Shown: positions 41,905 to 52,272 of the stretch, in pieces
How the letters are laid out: each line of letters begins with the position of its first letter
Position numbering within the stretch: the first letter of the stretch is position 1
Assembly: GCF_002261345.1 (NCBI RefSeq)
Contig: NZ_NEVT01000002.1
Span: 186,001-250,000 of the forward strand
DNA: 64,000 nucleotides
DNA from: Bordetella genomosp. 2
GTDB taxonomy: Bacteria; Pseudomonadota; Gammaproteobacteria; Burkholderiales; Burkholderiaceae_B
Direction of reading: 5' to 3'
Position numbers and translations under genes: made by a program
The notes under the pieces: model-generated
What the model saw: the letters and a program-made list of their open reading frames with translations, nothing else
Databases searched by the model: none
What the model was told of the DNA's origin: nothing

Positions 41905-43005
41905 ATGAGCGCAGCCATGCAGGAAGATCGGGTCGATGCGGGCGTCGATCTGGTGGAGTACTACTACGAAAAGGGCTTTAGCGATGGCCTGCCGGTAGTG
42001 CCGCCGACGCAGGAAAAAATCGACGCCGTGGTGCGGGCGTTGGGCGGGGATCCGGAATTCGTTGAATGCAAAGTGGCGCCGCGTTGGGGAGAACTGACGC
42101 GCGAGGTGCTGGCTATCAATATGGTGATGGCGGGCTGCAAGCCGGAATACGCGCCGGTGGTGCGGGCGGCCATGCTGGCGTTGACGGATGCGGCGTTCAA
42201 CCTGAATGGCGTACAGGCCACCACGCATGTGGCTTCGCCGCTGATCGTGGTGAATGGGCCGCTGGCGCAGGCGCTGGGCATGAACGGCGGGGCAAATGCG
42301 TTTGGGTCGGGCAACCGGGCCAATGCGACGATCGGGCGGGCGGTGCGCCTGGTCATGCTGAATGTGGGCGGCGCCTGGCCGGGAGACTTGGACAAGAGCA
42401 CGTTGGGGCATCCGGGCAAATACACATATTGCGTGGCCGAGAACGAGGCGCAGAGCCCGCTGGCGCCGTATCACGTGGAACACGGCTATCGGCCGGAAGA
42501 TTCCACCGTGTTCGCCATTGCGGCCGAGGCGCCGCATAGCGCGACCAACCACGTGTCGAATGATCCGGAAGGCATCCTGGACACGATCTGTTCCGCCATG
42601 AGCACGATCGCATCGAATACGGCGGTGCTGGGCGGTCATATGGCGGTGGCGCTGGGACTGGAGCACGCGCGCACGATTGCGCAGCATGGCTGGAACCGGG
42701 CGGATATCCGCAATTACATCTTCATGAATCACGGCAATCGGTTCATCGATCTGGCGTACGGCCATCGCTACGGCAAGGTCTACAACCGCAATTTACCCAA
42801 GTGGTACAAGCGCCAGGACGACACGCGCATTCCGATTATCCACAGCCCGGACAACATCCATTTGTTTGTGATGGGCGGCGAGGCGGGGCGGTTTTCGGCC
42901 GTGATTCCGGGGTGGGGACACATGAGTACGCCGGTGTTGCGGCCGGTGGATGTGGCGGCCGCGCCGGAAGGGCCGGATTGTTCCAGCGGCACTTGCACGC
43001 TGTAA
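41905..43005 (+). CDS. Unrecognised 366-aa protein paired with a UGSC protein
   Basis: I do not recognise a named family. The protein is soluble, with no signal peptide or membrane helix. It is rich in glycine/asparagine motifs (GLPVVPPTQEKID, VVNGPLAQALGMNGGANAFG) and ends in DCSSGTCTL, giving two exposed cysteines (Cys359, Cys364) five residues apart. A mobile C-terminal thiol pair would suit exchange with the neighbouring UGSC protein or thioredoxin system (inference). AAGGAG lies eight bases before the ATG. It is 13 bp upstream of the UGSC gene and is probably the large subunit or substrate-binding partner of a two-part enzyme. Confidence 0.8.
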   Translation: MSAAMQEDRVDAGVDLVEYYYEKGFSDGLPVVPPTQEKIDAVVRALGGDPEFVECKVAPRWGELTREVLAINMVMAGCKPEYAPVVRAAMLALTDAAFNLNGVQATTHVASPLIVVNGPLAQALGMNGGANAFGSGNRANATIGRAVRLVMLNVGGAWPGDLDKSTLGHPGKYTYCVAENEAQSPLAPYHVEHGYRPEDSTVFAIAAEAPHSATNHVSNDPEGILDTICSAMSTIASNTAVLGGHMAVALGLEHARTIAQHGWNRADIRNYIFMNHGNRFIDLAYGHRYGKVYNRNLPKWYKRQDDTRIPIIHSPDNIHLFVMGGEAGRFSAVIPGWGHMSTPVLRPVDVAAAPEGPDCSSGTCTL

Positions 43006-43018
43006 TCGGGAGACCACG

Positions 43019-43615
43019 ATGTTGATGAAAGCAGAAAATGGCCAGGTCCGCGTCTATGATCCACGCGGCGCGATTCGGTCCGTGGCGCTGCCCACGGCGC
43101 CGCGGCGGCAACGTCTGGATGGCTTGCGCCTGGGCGTTCTGGACAACTCCAAATGGAATGCCAACAAACTGTTGCGCGGTTCGATCGAGGCACTGCGCAA
43201 AGAGATCGATTTTGCCGCGGTGAATTATTACGTGAAGCACAGCTTCTCGAAGGACGCGGCGCCAGAACTGATCGAACAGATCATCGCCGAGAACGATATT
43301 GTGCTGACCGCAATAGGCGATTGCGGCTCGTGCACCTCCGGTTGCTTGCGCGACGCGATTGCGTTGGAGCAGCAGGGTGTGCCGACCGCGGTGATCGTGA
43401 CGACCGAGTTCGTGAAGGAAACGGTGCTGACGCGCCAGGCGCTGGGTATGCACGAACTGGAGCCCATCATCATTGCGCATCCGGTCAGCTCGATCACGAT
43501 GGAAGAGGTGGCGCACCGGGTGTCGCAGATTCTGCCGCAGGCGCAGGCAGTTTGGCAGGGTTTGCAAAGCGGTGCGGCACAGGAATACCTGAAATCCCAT
43601 AGAACGCCCGACTGA
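43019..43615 (+). CDS. UGSC-family (seleno)protein homologue, cysteine form
   Basis: 198 aa. The diagnostic redox motif reads AIGDCGSCTSGCLRD, with Cys102-Gly-Ser-Cys105. In the selenoprotein form the first residue is Sec (UGSC). Here the codon at 43322 is TGC, so no recoding is needed. A third cysteine follows at 109. The remainder resembles a small alpha/beta protein (GLRLGVLDNSKWNANKLLRG, GVPTAVIVTTEFVKET). The reaction is unknown. It lies between the 366-aa partner and a CoA-transferase, with a thioredoxin reductase in the same block. The start at 43019 follows GGGAG; a second ATG two codons later is possible. Confidence 0.85.
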   Translation: MLMKAENGQVRVYDPRGAIRSVALPTAPRRQRLDGLRLGVLDNSKWNANKLLRGSIEALRKEIDFAAVNYYVKHSFSKDAAPELIEQIIAENDIVLTAIGDCGSCTSGCLRDAIALEQQGVPTAVIVTTEFVKETVLTRQALGMHELEPIIIAHPVSSITMEEVAHRVSQILPQAQAVWQGLQSGAAQEYLKSHRTPD

Positions 43616-43709
43616 TTGCCGGGTTGCGGCGGCGGTGCCGCCAGGCTGCGTATGCGGCCTGGCCGGACCGGCGGGTTTATTGACGTAGGTTCATGGGCGG
43701 GGGCGGGGC

Positions 43710-44936
43710 ATGGGCGCGCTATCCGGATTGCGGGTGCTGGATCTTTCGCGGGTGCTGGCCGGCCCTTGGTGCGCGCAGACGCTGGCGGACCTGGGGGCCG
43801 AGGTGGTCAAGGTGGAACGTACCGGCGCGGGGGACGATACCCGGGCCTGGGGGCCGCCTTGGCACAGTACGCCGTCGGGCGGCGAGCGGGATTCCGCTTA
43901 CTTTCTCAGCGCGAACCGCAACAAGCAGTCGATCGCGGTGGATTTCTCGCGGCCAGAGGGCGCGGCACTGGTGCGCCAGATGGCGACGCGCTGCGATGTA
44001 CTGGTCGAGAACTTCAAAGTGGGCAGTCTGGCGCGTTATGGCTTGTCGTACGAAGACCTGGCGCCCTTGAACCCGCGTCTGGTGTATTGCTCGATCACGG
44101 GTTTCGGGCAACACGGGCCTTATGCGCAGCGCGCGGGCTACGACTTCCTGATCCAGGGCATGGGCGGGCTGATGAGCATTACCGGCATTCCGGATGGACA
44201 GCCGGGCGCGGGCCCGCAGAAGGTGGGCGTGGCGCTGACGGATCTGCTGACAGGAATGTACGCTGCCACGGGCATTCTGGCCGCGGTGATGGAAAGCCGG
44301 GCCACCGGGCAGGGGCAGCACCTGGATGTGGCGCTGCTGGATGTACAGATCGCCAGCCTGGCCAACCAGGCCATGAATTATCTGGTGGGCGGCACGGCGC
44401 CGGGCCGCTTGGGCAATGCGCATCCCAATATCGTGCCGTACCAGGATTTCCGGACCCGCGATGGCTATCTGATTCTGGCGGTGGGCAATGACCTGCAGTT
44501 CCGGCGGTTCTGCCAGGTTTGCGGGCAGGCGGCATGGGCGGACGATCCGCGCTTCGCGACCAACCCCGCGCGCATCGCGCATCGGGATGAGCTCGTGGCC
44601 TCGATTGCCGCGGCCATGGTGCGGCACGACACGGCGGACTGGATAGCCAAGCTGGAAGCGGCGGGCGTGCCGTGCGGACCGATCAACACCATCGCCCAGG
44701 CGTTCGCGGACGAGCACGTGGTGCAGCGGCAGGCTCAAGTGTCGATTGCATCGGCCCGGAAGGGCCAAGTGCCTTCGGTGGCGAATCCGATCCGGTTGTC
44801 GCGCACGCCGGTGGAGTACCGCCATGCGCCGCCGGGGCTGGGACAGGATACCCGGCAGGTGCTGGGAGAGCTGTTGGCCATGACTCCCGGAGATATCGAT
44901 CGATTGATGGAGCAAGGGGTGGTGGCAGGCAGCTAA
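43710..44936 (+). CDS. CaiB/BaiF family CoA-transferase of the UGSC cluster
   Basis: 408 aa class III CoA-transferase. The start is LSGLRVLDLSRVLAGPWCAQ with DLGAEVVKVERTGAGDDTR, and the catalytic Asp lies in HLDVALLDVQIASL. It is closely similar to the enzyme at 34255-35484, but codon use is less GC-biased, consistent with separate acquisition rather than recent duplication. It probably activates the organic acid brought in by the adjacent Bug receptor system as a CoA ester. Confidence 0.92.
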   Translation: MGALSGLRVLDLSRVLAGPWCAQTLADLGAEVVKVERTGAGDDTRAWGPPWHSTPSGGERDSAYFLSANRNKQSIAVDFSRPEGAALVRQMATRCDVLVENFKVGSLARYGLSYEDLAPLNPRLVYCSITGFGQHGPYAQRAGYDFLIQGMGGLMSITGIPDGQPGAGPQKVGVALTDLLTGMYAATGILAAVMESRATGQGQHLDVALLDVQIASLANQAMNYLVGGTAPGRLGNAHPNIVPYQDFRTRDGYLILAVGNDLQFRRFCQVCGQAAWADDPRFATNPARIAHRDELVASIAAAMVRHDTADWIAKLEAAGVPCGPINTIAQAFADEHVVQRQAQVSIASARKGQVPSVANPIRLSRTPVEYRHAPPGLGQDTRQVLGELLAMTPGDIDRLMEQGVVAGS

Positions 44937-44989
44937 GCCCCCTTCAGGCAGGCGCATCACCATAACCATAGCCTTCAAAGGAGCGAGAC

Positions 44990-46949
<1,960 letters not shown>

Positions 46950-46951
46950 GG

Positions 46952-47159
46952 TCAGGCTTGTGCCTGCGCGGTCTGGGCATTGCCGTGCTGCCCAGACCGC
47001 TGGGTGATGCCGTGCCTGGATTGCAGCGTATCGAAACGCCCGACCAGCCCCCCCACCAGAGATACATGGATGGGCTATCACCACGACCTGCGGTACATGG
47101 ATCGGCTGCGGGCAATGCTGGATATCGCCGGTACGATGCTGGCGGGCTCCGCGTCCTAG
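46952..47159 (+). pseudogene. 3' remnant of a LysR-family gene, frameshifted at a C7 tract
   Basis: Starting three bases past the trxB stop, one frame reads RGLGIAVLPRPLGDAVPGLQ, and a second continues TRDTWMGYHHDLRYMDRLRA to a TAG at 47157. Together these are the last ~65 residues of a LysR effector domain. The frames would join if the run of seven C at 47048-47054 had six. The N-terminal three-quarters is missing, so the fragment marks a deletion or insertion junction. Its stop overlaps the stop of the convergent cupin gene. Confidence 0.75.
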
Positions 47160-47587
47160 CCCGCCTGGCCGCTGCCAGGACGCCAACCCGCAGCGGCCAT
47201 CTCGAAGCTGGCAAAGTCGAACCCGGGCGCGACGGTGCAGCCTACCAGGGTGAAACGCCCCAAGGGCCTGGCGGCTTGCCAGAAGCCGGCGGGCACCACA
47301 GCCTGCGGCCGTTCCCCGTTGGCCAGGTCGATCCCCAGCGTGATGTCCTCGACTTGCTCGCCATTGGATACGCTCAGCAGCAGTGGGTCGCCGGCATAGA
47401 AATGCCAGACTTCCGCCGCATCGCGGACGCGGTGCCAGTGAGACTTGTCGCCGGCTTCAAGCAAATAGTAGATTGCCGTGGAATGGGCGCGCGCCTGGCC
47501 CTGGGCATCGCGGAAAGTTTCGACGAACCACCCGCCTTCCGGATGACGTTGCATGCCCAGGGTGTGGATGATCTGGCTGGCTTCCAT
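47156..47587 (-). CDS. Cupin-fold protein, DUF985 type
   Basis: 143 aa. The pattern IIHTLGMQRHPEGGWFVETF, STAIYYLLEAGDKSHWHRV and AEVWHFYAGDPLLLSVSNGE is that of DUF985/YML079W-like cupins, small single-domain beta-barrels of unknown function, some similar to sugar epimerases. The His/Glu residues in SHWHRV and EVWHFY could bind a metal. No export signal. The start at 47587 is chosen as the residue just before the conserved fold. Confidence 0.82.
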   Translation of the reverse strand: MEASQIIHTLGMQRHPEGGWFVETFRDAQGQARAHSTAIYYLLEAGDKSHWHRVRDAAEVWHFYAGDPLLLSVSNGEQVEDITLGIDLANGERPQAVVPAGFWQAARPLGRFTLVGCTVAPGFDFASFEMAAAGWRPGSGQAG

Positions 47588-47798
47588 GTCGATGCTCGCT
47601 GTGTTTCTGGAACGATTGCTTTGGATACGGACCGTCGGCCCATACGTGCAGGCCCGGACCGCCGGTGTCATAGCGTACCGCGGGCTGCGTCAACCGCCGC
47701 GCGCGCACGCTGAACCAGCCGCAGCAGCCAGCCCGCCGGCGATTCGGCCAAGGGGCTGGCGGTGCGCCACGATTTTCCTAATAACCCTCGCGGCCGTA

Positions 47799-48302
47799 TC
47801 AGCGGCGCGAGGCGTGCCGGCGTCGGGATCGAATGGCCCACATCTGCAGCGCCGAACCCAGCGCGAAGACCAGCAGCCATGCCGCCAACGTGCCGCGCAC
47901 GATGGGTGATTCCGGTCCGGCGGCCAGAGGGTGGGCAACCGGCAGGCGCGTCAAGGTTTCGTTGATGCCAGGCACCAGCAGCAGGAAGAAGCTGAACGAG
48001 AATCCGAACTGGGACAGATACGCTTGTGTGCGCCCCAGCACCGGCAGCCGCGGCGCGGCCAAGGCCCCGCCTATGGCCAGCAACGCCAGGATGCCCAATG
48101 CGTGGCCCACGTTGAATCCGCCGGTACTGGAAAGCCCGAACGACGTCACCACAGCCAGCACCAGCCCGCCCAGGTAGAGCTTTCCCGAGACGGTGGCGCG
48201 CTCGATCCCTCGGTGGCGCCAGAAGCTGTAGACGCCCGCCACAAAGGGAATGGCGCTGACAAGGGTGTGAATTACCCCCAGGGTGGAAAGAGGATGCGGC
48301 AT
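47799..48302 (-). CDS. Four-helix membrane protein under TetR control
   Basis: 167 aa with about four membrane segments (STLGVIHTLVSAIPFVAGVY, LGGLVLAVVTSFGLSS, LGILALLAIGGALA, GFSFSFFLLLVPG) and a fifth weaker one near the C-terminus. It resembles DUF2306-type membrane proteins, but the family is not certain. Function unknown. GGAGC precedes the ATG. A 14-bp palindrome matching a site before the neighbouring TetR gene lies 42 bp upstream, so it is probably repressed by that TetR. Confidence 0.7.
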   Translation of the reverse strand: MPHPLSTLGVIHTLVSAIPFVAGVYSFWRHRGIERATVSGKLYLGGLVLAVVTSFGLSSTGGFNVGHALGILALLAIGGALAAPRLPVLGRTQAYLSQFGFSFSFFLLLVPGINETLTRLPVAHPLAAGPESPIVRGTLAAWLLVFALGSALQMWAIRSRRRHASRR

Positions 48303-48343
48303 TTGATGAGAGCTCCGATAAAGCGGGATGGTGCCTGTTGGCA

Positions 48344-48359
48344 ACCAACTAGTTGGTCG
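48344..48359. promoter_or_regulatory. TetR operator 1: ACCAACTAGTTGGT
   Basis: A perfect 14-bp palindrome (48344-48357) upstream of the membrane-protein gene and 34 bp past the TetR stop. The 12-mer ACTAGTTGGTCG at 48348-48359 recurs exactly at 48991-49002 before the TetR gene. Confidence 0.75.
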
Positions 48360-48392
48360 ATTGATGGTGCAAAAAATAGCGGCCCGTCCCGA

Positions 48393-48977
48393 TCAGGCCG
48401 CCGCCAGCCTGGCGATCGCAGCGCGCGAGACAGCCTGGAAGGCCGCGGGGTCACCGAACGCGCGCGCCGTCAGCATGGCGCCGTGCACGGTGGACATGAA
48501 TGTCCGGGCCTCCGCGGCGGCGCTGTCCCTCAGCTGGAACAGCCCCTTGGCCGAGCCTTCTTCCAGCACGGCGGCGATCCAGGCGGTCAGGTCGGCGAAA
48601 TAGCCGCTGACTTCGTCCGCGATGTCTGGCGGAATCATGGGCATTTCGGCCACCAGCATGGCGCAGATGCATATGGGCGCCGTGCCCTCGCGTATGCATT
48701 TGGCCCAGTATTCCGTGTAGGCATTCAGCCGCGCCAGCGGATCGGGCACGTGGGCATCCAGGGCGGCCAGCCCTTCTCGTGCCTGCTGGCGGTGCAGCGT
48801 CACCACGGTCAGGACAAGTTCCGCCTTGCTGGGGAAATGATGATGGATGCTGGGCTTGCCGATGCGCACTCGTTCGGACAGGTCGGCATAGCTGAACCCG
48901 TTATAGCCGCCGGCGGCTAGCAGCACCTTGGTGTGCTCGGCGATTTCGGCGGCGCGGGGGGAGAGTTCCAGATTCAT
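48393..48977 (-). CDS. TetR/AcrR-family regulator
   Basis: 194 aa. The helix-turn-helix is TKVLLAAGGYNGFSYADLSE with RIGKPSIHHHFPSKAELVL, and the C-terminal domain is TetR_C-like with two Cys (CICAM). A matching operator lies directly over its ribosome-binding region, and a second lies before the downstream membrane-protein gene. It therefore probably represses both. The inducer is unknown. Confidence 0.9.
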   Translation of the reverse strand: MNLELSPRAAEIAEHTKVLLAAGGYNGFSYADLSERVRIGKPSIHHHFPSKAELVLTVVTLHRQQAREGLAALDAHVPDPLARLNAYTEYWAKCIREGTAPICICAMLVAEMPMIPPDIADEVSGYFADLTAWIAAVLEEGSAKGLFQLRDSAAAEARTFMSTVHGAMLTARAFGDPAAFQAVSRAAIARLAAA

Positions 48978-48980
48978 AGG

Positions 48981-49010
48981 CAGCCAATCTACTAGTTGGT
49001 CGGTTGGCTG
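48981..49010. promoter_or_regulatory. TetR operator 2 overlapping the tetR start region
   Basis: Contains ACTAGTTGGTCG (48991-49002), identical to operator 1, within outer 7-bp arms CAGCCAA/TTGGCTG. It begins four bases upstream of the tetR start codon, so bound repressor would block its own expression. Confidence 0.7.
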
Positions 49011-49091
49011 TCAAGCACCCCATAACGTGCCCCGATGGCGCGACGCACGGTGTTGCCGTGCGTGCGCCTGCCTTTTCGATTTACGGCCCGT

Positions 49092-50072
49092 TTACTCCGG
49101 CTTGATCCCGGCCGCCTTGACCACCCCGCCCCACTTTCGCAATTCAGCCTTCTGGAAGTCATCCAGCTCCGCGGCGGTCGTCGTCCAGGCCTGGGTCGCC
49201 GAATGGCGGAAGAAATCCTGGGCGCCCTGGCTGCCCACGGCCGCCACCAACCACTGCCGCAAGGCATCGGCTACCGCGGCGGGCGTGCCGCGCGGCACGT
49301 AGGCGGCAAACCAGTAACCCATGTCGTAACCTTTGATGCCGGCCTCGTCCAGGGTCGGCACCTGGGGAAGCCGCGGCAGGCGCTCCCGGGTAGATGCGCC
49401 CAGCGGGCGCAATCTGCCGGCTTCGATCTGCGACAAGCCGGTGACGGTGTCGATGACCATCATGTCGATATGGCCGCCCAGCAAATCATTGAGGGCATTG
49501 GGGTTGCTGTTGTAGCCCACCCAGACGATATCGGTGCCGGTCAGCTGCTTGAGCATTTCCCCCGCCATGCGGCTGGACGAATTGCCGCTGCCGAAGCTCA
49601 GTTTTCCCGGATCCTGCCGGGCGGCGCGGACCACATCGTGCACCGTCTTGAATGGCGCGTCCGCGCGCACCACCAGCACCTGGCCGCCGCGTCCCAGGCC
49701 GGTCAGGGGCATGAAGTCCGTCATCGGGTCGTACGGAAGCTTCTTGAAAAGATGGGGGTTGGCGGCCTGCGTCGTGTTGGTGGTGATCAGCACGGTATAG
49801 CCATCGCCGCGGGCACGGGCGACATGCTGCGCGGCGATCATGCCGCTTGCCCCCGGCCGGTTTTCCACCACGACGGCCTGCCCGGCCTGTTCGGTGACGG
49901 ACGCCGACAGGGCGCGCGCCAACAGGTCGGTGGCGCTGCCGGCGCCGAATGGCACCACGAAAGTGATGGGCTTGTCGGGATAATCGGCGGCGTGCGCCGG
50001 CCAGGTGGCGGCGAAGCCGAGAAGCAGCGAAACCGCCGCCTGGCGGACCTTGCGTATTAACGTATGGGTCAT
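49092..50072 (-). CDS. Bug/TctC-family periplasmic receptor
   Basis: 326 aa with signal peptide (cut near WPAHAAD). Bug motifs are YPDKPITFVVPFGAGSATD, VVENRPGASGMIAAQH and VGYNSNPNALNDLLGGHIDM. It is the third gene of a minus-strand group after a CaiB CoA-transferase and an enoyl-CoA hydratase, and probably binds the carboxylate handled by those enzymes. 13 bp separate it from the hydratase gene. It differs clearly from the Bug protein at 44990. Confidence 0.92.
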   Translation of the reverse strand: MTHTLIRKVRQAAVSLLLGFAATWPAHAADYPDKPITFVVPFGAGSATDLLARALSASVTEQAGQAVVVENRPGASGMIAAQHVARARGDGYTVLITTNTTQAANPHLFKKLPYDPMTDFMPLTGLGRGGQVLVVRADAPFKTVHDVVRAARQDPGKLSFGSGNSSSRMAGEMLKQLTGTDIVWVGYNSNPNALNDLLGGHIDMMVIDTVTGLSQIEAGRLRPLGASTRERLPRLPQVPTLDEAGIKGYDMGYWFAAYVPRGTPAAVADALRQWLVAAVGSQGAQDFFRHSATQAWTTTAAELDDFQKAELRKWGGVVKAAGIKPE

Positions 50073-50085
50073 GATGGTTGTCTCC

Positions 50086-50892
50086 TCAGTCGCGTGCGCG
50101 TCGCGCCAGGAAATCGCGCACGGTGGTTTTGTGTTCTTCTCCGCATAGCAGAATGGCCTGCATGGCCGCGGCTGCCTCTAGCGCCACCGGCAATGTCGAT
50201 TCGGCGGCGTCCAGAACGAGGCGCTTGGCCATGCGCAGAGCCTGGGGCGGGTTGGATGCGATCCGCTTTGCCAACGCGGTACTGGTTTCATCCAGGGCGT
50301 CGGGTGCCACCACGCGCGACACCAGGCCCAGCTGCAATGCCGTGGCGGCATCGATGAACTCGCTGGTCAGCGTCAGTTCCAGCGCCTTGGCCCTGCCCAC
50401 CAGCCGCGCCAGGAACCACGCGCCGCCTATGCCGGACACCAGTCCCAGCCGCAGAAAGCTCTCCGCGAACGTGGCGCGAGTACTGGCCACGCGCAGGTCG
50501 CACATCAGCGCCAGGTCGCAGCCCGCACCGACCGCGGCGCCGTTGACTGCCGCGATGGACGGCATCTGCAATGCCTGCAAGGCCAGGGTGATGCGATGCA
50601 GCGTTGATTTCAGCCTGGCGCGCACCTGTAGCGCCGTTCCCTGCATCAAGTCGGACCCGCGCTCCATGTCCTTCACATTGCCACCCGTGCAGAAGTGGCT
50701 GCCGGTGGACCTCAGCAGTACACAATGCACGTCGGGCAGCGTATTCGCCTGCTCCAGCGCGTCGGCCAGCGCCTGCGCCATGTCCACCGACATGGCGTTG
50801 CCGGTGCGGGGGGCGTTCATGCTCAGTACGAGCACGCCATCGGCAATGTCCTGCTGGACCAGCCCCGGTGCTGCGGATTCATCGGAACGCAT
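50086..50892 (-). CDS. Enoyl-CoA hydratase/isomerase family protein
   Basis: 268 aa crotonase fold with oxyanion-hole segments STGSHFCTGGNVKDME and AAVNGAAVGAGCDLALMCDL. The FLRLGLVSGIGGAWFLARLV segment carries the position of one catalytic acid of hydratases; it reads Gly-Ile rather than the usual Glu-containing PExG/LxGxxG, so isomerase or other crotonase chemistry is also possible. AGGAGACC precedes the start. Co-directional with CaiB and Bug genes. Confidence 0.88.
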   Translation of the reverse strand: MRSDESAAPGLVQQDIADGVLVLSMNAPRTGNAMSVDMAQALADALEQANTLPDVHCVLLRSTGSHFCTGGNVKDMERGSDLMQGTALQVRARLKSTLHRITLALQALQMPSIAAVNGAAVGAGCDLALMCDLRVASTRATFAESFLRLGLVSGIGGAWFLARLVGRAKALELTLTSEFIDAATALQLGLVSRVVAPDALDETSTALAKRIASNPPQALRMAKRLVLDAAESTLPVALEAAAAMQAILLCGEEHKTTVRDFLARRARD

Positions 50893-50908
50893 TGCGGTCT
50901 CCTCTTTT

Positions 50909-52126
50909 TCATGTCGTGGGTTGTGATGCCATGGCCAGTGCGCCGCTTTCGACCATGGCATCGATCTCGGCCGCGCTGTAGCCGCACTCTCGCAGCACCT
51001 GGCGGTTGTGCTGCCCCAGTGTGGGAGCGGCCATGGCGGTACCCTGGCCGGCCATTGCGCCGGCCGGCCCGGGTGCGAAACCGGGCATGCGGACCTTCCC
51101 GGCCACCGGATGCTGCATCCAGCTGTCGATGCCACTGGCGGCGTATTCCGGCGATTGGACGACGTCGTCGTAGCTGGCAACCGGCGCGCACAGAATGTCG
51201 TGCTGCATCAACAGGTCTATCCACGCCTGCGTGGTGCGCCGCTGGAACAGCGGGGTCAGGGTGGCGCGCAGCGCATCGCGGTTCGCGACGCGGCTGGCGT
51301 TGCTGGCGTAGCGCGGGTCGAGCTCCAGCGCGGGCACGCCCAGCACGGCACACAGGGCCTGCCAGCGCTGGGGATGGTAGGCGGCCACCATGATCCAGCC
51401 GTCGCGGGTACGGTAGGCCTCGTTGGGAGCGGCGTATGGCGCCGCGCTGCCGGTCCGGGCCGGCAGCGCCCCGGCGGCGAAGTACGAGGCAAGGCCGATC
51501 TGCTGCAGCATCAGCGTTGCGTTGTACAGGCTGATGTCCAGGTACTGGCCCTGTCCGGTATGCTGCGCCGCGTTGCGCGCCGCCAGGATGGCGATGGTCG
51601 CCAGATAGCCGGTGACCATGTCCGCGACGGGAATCGCGACCTTCATGGGTTCGCTGTCCGCGCTGCCCAGGGTGCTCATCAAGCCGCTGGCGGCCTGGAT
51701 GATGCCGTCCACGCCGGGGCGGTCGCGCAGCGGCCCCACCTGGCCGTAGGCGGAAATCGAGCAATACACCAGGCGGCGGTGGCTGCCGGCCAGCGCGGCG
51801 TAATCCAGGCCGAATGCGCGCATCACGCCCGGCCGGAAATTCTCCACCACCACGTCCGCGCCCTGTATCAGCCGGCGCGCGGCATCCCGGCCGTCCGGAG
51901 ATTTCAGGTTGAGCGCCACGCCGCGCTTGTTGCGGTTGACGCTGAGGTATACCGCGCTTTCTCCCGCGATCCAGGGCGGGCCGATGCGCCGTCCCAGCTC
52001 TCCCTCCGGAGGCTCGATCTTGACCACATCGGCACCCATGTCGGCCAGCATCATGGTGCACACGGGACCCGCCAGCACATGCGAAAAGTCGATTACTCGC
52101 AAACCGCGCAAGCTGCGCTCGAACAT
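50909..52126 (-). CDS. CaiB/BaiF family CoA-transferase
   Basis: 405 aa class III CoA-transferase. It starts LRGLRVIDFSHVLAGPVCTM with DMGADVVKIEPPEGELGRR, and the catalytic Asp lies in YLDISLYNATLML. It is more distant from the two other CaiB proteins in this window than those are from each other. AGGAGCC precedes the start at 52126. First gene of the CaiB - hydratase - Bug group. Confidence 0.92.
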   Translation of the reverse strand: MFERSLRGLRVIDFSHVLAGPVCTMMLADMGADVVKIEPPEGELGRRIGPPWIAGESAVYLSVNRNKRGVALNLKSPDGRDAARRLIQGADVVVENFRPGVMRAFGLDYAALAGSHRRLVYCSISAYGQVGPLRDRPGVDGIIQAASGLMSTLGSADSEPMKVAIPVADMVTGYLATIAILAARNAAQHTGQGQYLDISLYNATLMLQQIGLASYFAAGALPARTGSAAPYAAPNEAYRTRDGWIMVAAYHPQRWQALCAVLGVPALELDPRYASNASRVANRDALRATLTPLFQRRTTQAWIDLLMQHDILCAPVASYDDVVQSPEYAASGIDSWMQHPVAGKVRMPGFAPGPAGAMAGQGTAMAAPTLGQHNRQVLRECGYSAAEIDAMVESGALAMASQPTT

Positions 52127-52272
52127 ACCCTGGCTCCTGGACGGCACGGCGCGACTGGCGGCCGTGCATGCTTGTCATGGCAGGCAGGATAGGCAGCGGC
52201 ACCCGGAGGGGCAATCGACTTTATCGTCGCTATGCGTTGACTTTTTGTAAAAGCCCGCCTGCAGGCGGCTGC

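Noticed and set aside
47588-47798. A possible small gene between the cupin and membrane-protein genes
   Set aside because: A minus-strand frame here reads as plausible protein for about 35 residues (WRTASPLAESPAGWLLRLVQ) but has no start, ribosome site or recognisable family of its own.
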